Of a DNA stretch of 64,000 bases, positions 61,047-64,000 are shown one piece after another. How positions within the stretch are numbered: position 1 is the first letter of the stretch; each line of letters starts with the position of its first letter. The position numbers and the translations under genes are program-made. Under the pieces are notes generated by a model. The model searched no databases, was not told the origin of the DNA, and was given only the letters and a program-made list of their open reading frames with translations. Source of the DNA: Pilosibacter fragilis (GTDB taxonomy: Bacteria > Bacillota > Clostridia > Lachnospirales > Lachnospiraceae); assembly GCF_032490495.1 (NCBI RefSeq), contig NZ_JAVYJB010000001.1, positions 124,001-188,000 of the forward strand. Reading direction: 5' to 3'.

Positions 61047-62048
61047 TTAGATGTATGCGTCAATCGGTTCTACCTTATCCGCAAGTTCTTTCAGCTCATC
61101 ATAATGTTCGCCAAGACTTAAGAAGATATCATTGGCCTCATTGCTGTTGCTGATCACTTCGTTCAGACGATAATAGAAGGTATCCGCGGAATCGGTGATC
61201 TGGAAAACGGTCAGGATATAGGGTACCATGGCATGCTTTGCGCCGTATTCGGTTGCCAGCTTTTTAAATGCTTCGTATGCTTCTCCTTCAATGCCGCCAC
61301 CGTCAAAATCATCCGGATATACCCGTGCATTGACACGGTCTGTCTGATCGTACACGATCTGGGCAGTCGTTTCGGCTGCGTCCTGTGTCTGACCGAAATC
61401 TGTGCTTTCATCTGCATCCGTGTTGTCTGTCGAATCCGTAAGCGCTTCTTTTGTGGCGACCTCCTGCATGGTATTGTCCGGTTCCATATCGGTTCCGTGT
61501 ACGACTTCTTCTTCCGGGGCATTCATGAAGGCATCGTCAGGATGATTGGCCTCGTCCGTTCTCTGTTCCGGTGCAACAGTCTTCTGCTCCATGGTGACCG
61601 TCGCTTCCGTGTTTCTGGTCTCCGGTTCTGTTACGGTTGCCGGTTTTACGGTTTCTTTCTCCTTACGGCTCTTTCTTACAGATGCCTGTTTCTTCCCGGA
61701 TTTCTTGTACGCCTCCAGGGCATCTTTGATGTTTCCAGCAAACAGAAGGGAATATTTTCCATTTTCCACCCTGCCGGTATTTAAAAGCGTCTCGTCATCG
61801 GTGATCAGAATGCCATCCGTGGCCAGCGCGGATAAAGATCCGGCAATCAGACCATTATCCAGGATCGGATTACCGGTCTTTACGAAACTGACATATTCCA
61901 GTTTCAGCCCGGCTCCGGAAAGCCAGATGTGATCCGCTACGGACAGGCTGTCTTCCATCTGACAAAGCGCCTTTAACGGTGCTCCTGCCAGTTTCTTTGC
62001 TTCGTCTTTCTCCTTCAGCAGTTTTTCCAGTGCTAATGCGATGTACAT
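61047..62048 (-). CDS. Unknown 333-aa protein with acidic linker
   Basis: The N-terminal 110 residues form an alpha/beta domain (YIALALEKLLKEKDEAKKLA, IWLSGAGLKLEYVSFVK). An acidic Thr/Glu/Asp-rich linker (about residues 125-235) follows. The C-terminal 90 residues are helical (AYEAFKKLATEYGAKHAMVP). No family recognised, no signal peptide. AAAGGAG is 7 nt before the ATG. It lies downstream of the OB-fold and SSB genes. Confidence 0.75.
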   Translation of the reverse strand: MYIALALEKLLKEKDEAKKLAGAPLKALCQMEDSLSVADHIWLSGAGLKLEYVSFVKTGNPILDNGLIAGSLSALATDGILITDDETLLNTGRVENGKYSLLFAGNIKDALEAYKKSGKKQASVRKSRKEKETVKPATVTEPETRNTEATVTMEQKTVAPEQRTDEANHPDDAFMNAPEEEVVHGTDMEPDNTMQEVATKEALTDSTDNTDADESTDFGQTQDAAETTAQIVYDQTDRVNARVYPDDFDGGGIEGEAYEAFKKLATEYGAKHAMVPYILTVFQITDSADTFYYRLNEVISNSNEANDIFLSLGEHYDELKELADKVEPIDAYI

Positions 62049-62063
62049 ATATTTCTCCTTTCT

Positions 62064-62438
62064 CTAGGCCACGTGGCCGGTCAGTATATCATAAAGTTCC
62101 GTTGCCTGTCCGGCCACCAGAGTTGTGTTATGGCGGACATACGGAAGCGTTTCCCGTGGGATTTCCATCATTCCCTGACGTTTTAAGTCCAGGCAGGTGC
62201 GATTTGGCTTCAAAATAAACTTAATCACGCCGCTCTCTAAGACAAATGGGGAAGCGATGATGTTTAGTACTGCATCCCTGTCTTTTAATGACATGCAACT
62301 GCCTCCTCCATCTGACAGGATATTCAATTCCACCGGATAAACAATCTCTCTGTCCAATGCAAGGGAAGTCAGAAAATACTTTGCGGATACAAAGACCCGC
62401 TTGGTAGTCGGGGTTCTTTTTTCTTTCTGATCACGCAT
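62064..62438 (-). CDS. Unknown 124-aa protein coupled to the OB-fold gene
   Basis: It starts MRDQKEKRTPTTKRVFVSAK; the ATG overlaps the previous stop by 8 nt with GGAGG 9 nt upstream. Mixed alpha/beta, basic N-terminus. No family recognised. Confidence 0.75.
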   Translation of the reverse strand: MRDQKEKRTPTTKRVFVSAKYFLTSLALDREIVYPVELNILSDGGGSCMSLKDRDAVLNIIASPFVLESGVIKFILKPNRTCLDLKRQGMMEIPRETLPYVRHNTTLVAGQATELYDILTGHVA

Positions 62439-63120
62439 CTTCTTTTTCCTCCATTGCGCGGCCATTCTCGCGGATGACACGACTGCCACTGATCTCATAA
62501 ACCTCACGGGTTTCAACTGTTCCGTCTGCACGTTTTTTCTGATATGTGCGGCTCTGAATACGTCCGTTGACGGCAATTCGGTCTCCTACCTGACAGCCAG
62601 CCGTCAGATCTGCCAGCCTGCCCCATGCAAGTACCGGAATATAGTCCGATTTTCCGTATGGACGGTTTACCGCAAGCAGCAGGTCCGTAATATGGCGTCC
62701 ACTCGTTTTCTTGATACGGAAGTACGGCGGCTTGCATAAGAAACCATTCAGATAAATATGGTTATCTCCGTTTCTTCCGGTTGTTTCTTTTTCCTGTTCC
62801 ATGGTATCTGCAAACAGGAAAAGATCCAGATGGTGCTTTCCGCCTTCGTCCATGTGAGTGTAGGAACGGAAGCTACCGGAAATTTTCAGGCATGTTCCAG
62901 GCTTGATTGCATTGACATCCCCTTCTCCCATCAATACTTCCGAGACCATGATACGGATGCGATCAACCGTTCCGCTGAGTCTTGGAGTTTCCAGGATGGA
63001 ACTGTAAAATTTCTCTCCGAAAATTTCATGATCCATGGCAAATGTTTTTGCCAGTGTACCGGTTACGGTTGCCTGGTTGTTGCTGTGCGGCTGAATACCG
63101 CTATTGATATCTTTTTCCAT
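62431..63120 (-). CDS. Two-domain OB-fold, SSB-like protein
   Basis: 229 residues. The ATG at 63120 has GGAG 8 nt upstream; the longer frame starts inside the SSB terminator. Two OB-fold-like halves: about residues 15-110 (YSSILETPRLSGTVDRIRIM) and 120-220 (HIYLNGFLCKPPYFRIKKTS, VLAWGRLADLTAGCQVGDRI), the second like PriB/SSB. It may bind single-stranded DNA as a double-domain monomer. It is coupled to the 62064 gene and lies downstream of the true SSB. Confidence 0.8.
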   Translation of the reverse strand: MEKDINSGIQPHSNNQATVTGTLAKTFAMDHEIFGEKFYSSILETPRLSGTVDRIRIMVSEVLMGEGDVNAIKPGTCLKISGSFRSYTHMDEGGKHHLDLFLFADTMEQEKETTGRNGDNHIYLNGFLCKPPYFRIKKTSGRHITDLLLAVNRPYGKSDYIPVLAWGRLADLTAGCQVGDRIAVNGRIQSRTYQKKRADGTVETREVYEISGSRVIRENGRAMEEKEDA

Positions 63121-63174
63121 TGGTATCGCTCCTTTTGTTTTCATATTTTCATTTTTTGCATTTGTTGCGTCAGG

Positions 63175-63205
63175 CAAAAAGAAAGGCTGCATATCCGCAG
63201 CCTTC
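63175..63205 (-). terminator. Terminator after ssb
   Basis: AAGGCTGC/GCAGCCTT stem, GGATAT loop, then TCTTTTTG on the minus strand. Confidence 0.88.
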
Positions 63206-63242
63206 CTTTCCACTCATCACTGTGTCAGGCGTCTGCCTTTGC

Positions 63243-63767
63243 TTAATTGAACGGCAGTCCCTCGTCTTCTACCCCATCCGGGATATTCATGAAGCCGCCA
63301 TCGTTACCGTAGCCATAACCGCCGTCACCGTAGCCTCCGCCATAGTTCTGGGACTGGTCACCGTAAGCTCCATTGTAGCCACCGCCGTTATTGCCGTTGT
63401 TCGCTCCGTTTCCATTGCCGCCGTTACCACCGTTACTGTTTGTCCGCTTGGAATCCGCGAACTCCTGGCTGTTTACTACAACCTCAGTGGTATAGACCTT
63501 CTGCCCGTCACGGTTTGTGTAGCTGCCTGTCTGGATACGGCCACTGATCAGGACACGCATACCCTGGCGGAAATACTTTTCCGCATGCTCTCCGGACTTG
63601 CCGAATGCCACGCAGTTAATGAAATCCGCACCGGGCTCCTGATTGTTACGGGTCTTCGGACGGTCCACTGCAAGGCTGTATCTTGCGATCGCCATGGCAT
63701 TCTCTCCCTGGCTGTAGCGTACCTCCGGGTCACGAGTCAGTCTTCCCATTAAAATTACTGTGTTCAT
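63243..63767 (-). CDS. ssb: Single-stranded DNA-binding protein
   Basis: 174 residues. The N-terminal OB-fold (MNTVILMGRLTRDPEVRYSQ, INCVAFGKSGEHAEKYFRQG) is typical SSB. A Gly/Asn/Tyr-rich linker (about residues 115-155) follows. The C-terminal tip DEGLPFN resembles the acidic DDDIPF tail that recruits repair and replication partners, with an extra Asn. AGGAGG lies 8 nt before the ATG. A TTCCATAATT-type motif lies 59 nt upstream. Confidence 0.96.
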   Translation of the reverse strand: MNTVILMGRLTRDPEVRYSQGENAMAIARYSLAVDRPKTRNNQEPGADFINCVAFGKSGEHAEKYFRQGMRVLISGRIQTGSYTNRDGQKVYTTEVVVNSQEFADSKRTNSNGGNGGNGNGANNGNNGGGYNGAYGDQSQNYGGGYGDGGYGYGNDGGFMNIPDGVEDEGLPFN

Positions 63768-63826
63768 AAAAATCCTCCTGTTCTGAGTGGAGCTCTTTCC
63801 TCCACGCCTTTTATTTTTTTCAGGAT

Positions 63827-63836
63827 AATTATGGAG
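63827..63836 (-). promoter_or_regulatory. TTCCATAATT-type motif upstream of ssb
   Basis: Nine of ten positions (TCTCCATAATT), 59 nt before the ssb ATG. Confidence 0.5.
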
Positions 63837-63855
63837 ACGGATTCCTGCAAATAAA

Positions 63856-63999
63856 TTACGAGTTTGTTTGTAGCGGACTGTCTGTCCAGAAAACAGGTGT
63901 ATGGGTACTGTGTGAGACGTATTTCTGAAAACTGCATCGCTGGTTTTCTAATTTCTGCAGTGCCTGTCTGACATGTTCTTCCTGCAGTCCGCCTTCCTC
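63856..63999 (-). CDS. C-terminal end of a gene at the right edge
   Basis: The last 47 residues of a minus-strand frame (EEGGLQEEHVRQALQKLENQ onward, ending DSPLQTNS) with stop at 63856. The amphipathic helix pattern suggests a real protein whose start lies beyond the window. Function unknown. Confidence 0.5.
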   Translation of the reverse strand, partial: EEGGLQEEHVRQALQKLENQRCSFQKYVSHSTHTPVFWTDSPLQTNS

Positions 64000-64000
64000 C

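Noticed and set aside
63193..63201. TATCCGCAG inside the ssb terminator
   Set aside because: It is the loop and arm of a clear terminator hairpin, so the match to the promoter box is probably chance.
1..64000. rRNA or tRNA genes
   Set aside because: I saw no rRNA-like stretches and no cloverleaf with a TTCGA-type loop and CCA-compatible end, though I could not run a covariance search.

Overview
The window looks like part of a large conjugative element, either a plasmid or an integrative and conjugative element (ICE), from a Gram-positive anaerobe, most likely a Clostridia/Lachnospiraceae gut bacterium. The evidence is strong AAAGGAGG-type Shine-Dalgarno (SD) sequences, frequent TTG/GTG starts, class B sortase, SpaA/Cna_B surface proteins, VirD4/TraG coupling proteins, TraX, a plasmid-type single-stranded DNA-binding protein (SSB) and a RecD-like helicase. 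No integrase, relaxase, VirB4 or replication initiator is visible, so the type of element cannot be settled here. Almost every gene is on the minus strand. The long plus-strand frames are antisense shadows.

Layout, left to right. 1-10.6 kb (-) reads as one gene train: unknown 508-aa protein, signal peptidase I, a soluble VirD4-like ATPase, a membrane VirD4/TraG, sortase B, a small membrane protein, and a large secreted wall-binding protein that runs off the left edge. 10.6-12.7 kb holds divergent plus-strand genes: an unknown protein, a cold-shock protein and a degenerate ImmA/IrrE-like protein. 12.7-16.6 kb (-) holds a zinc-ribbon/acidic protein, an orphan CRISPR-like array, a tnpB-less IS605-like mini-element and a sigma-70-family sigma factor. 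16.8-43.9 kb (-) is a surface cluster: a membrane-anchored protein, two giant Cna_B/SpaA proteins (4198 and 2892 aa) and two secreted transglutaminase-fold proteins. 44.3-50.5 kb (-) has a HipA-like kinase, small conserved proteins, a ParA-like ATPase and a RecD-like helicase. 50.6-56.9 kb (-) is an apparent seven-gene operon that includes its own SecY and SecE. 57-59.6 kb (+) is a small operon interrupted by an IS605-type tnpB element. 59.7-64 kb (-) holds TraX, unknown proteins, a two-OB-fold protein and SSB.

How the genes may work together (inference): the element carries much of a protein-export and surface-display line of its own: SecY+SecE, signal peptidase I, sortase B, giant adhesins and transglutaminase-like enzymes. 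It also carries the T4SS coupling apparatus. Two recurrent intergenic motifs suggest a shared regulatory scheme. One is a TATCCGCAGAAA box placed 43-44 nt upstream of the -10 hexamer in six promoters. The other is TTCCATAATT, found twelve times, always upstream of and co-oriented with a gene. An orphan type I-C-like CRISPR array carries a spacer that matches 29 of 33 bases of the neighbouring gene. Three of the four mismatches are synonymous, as expected if the spacer came from a related, competing element.
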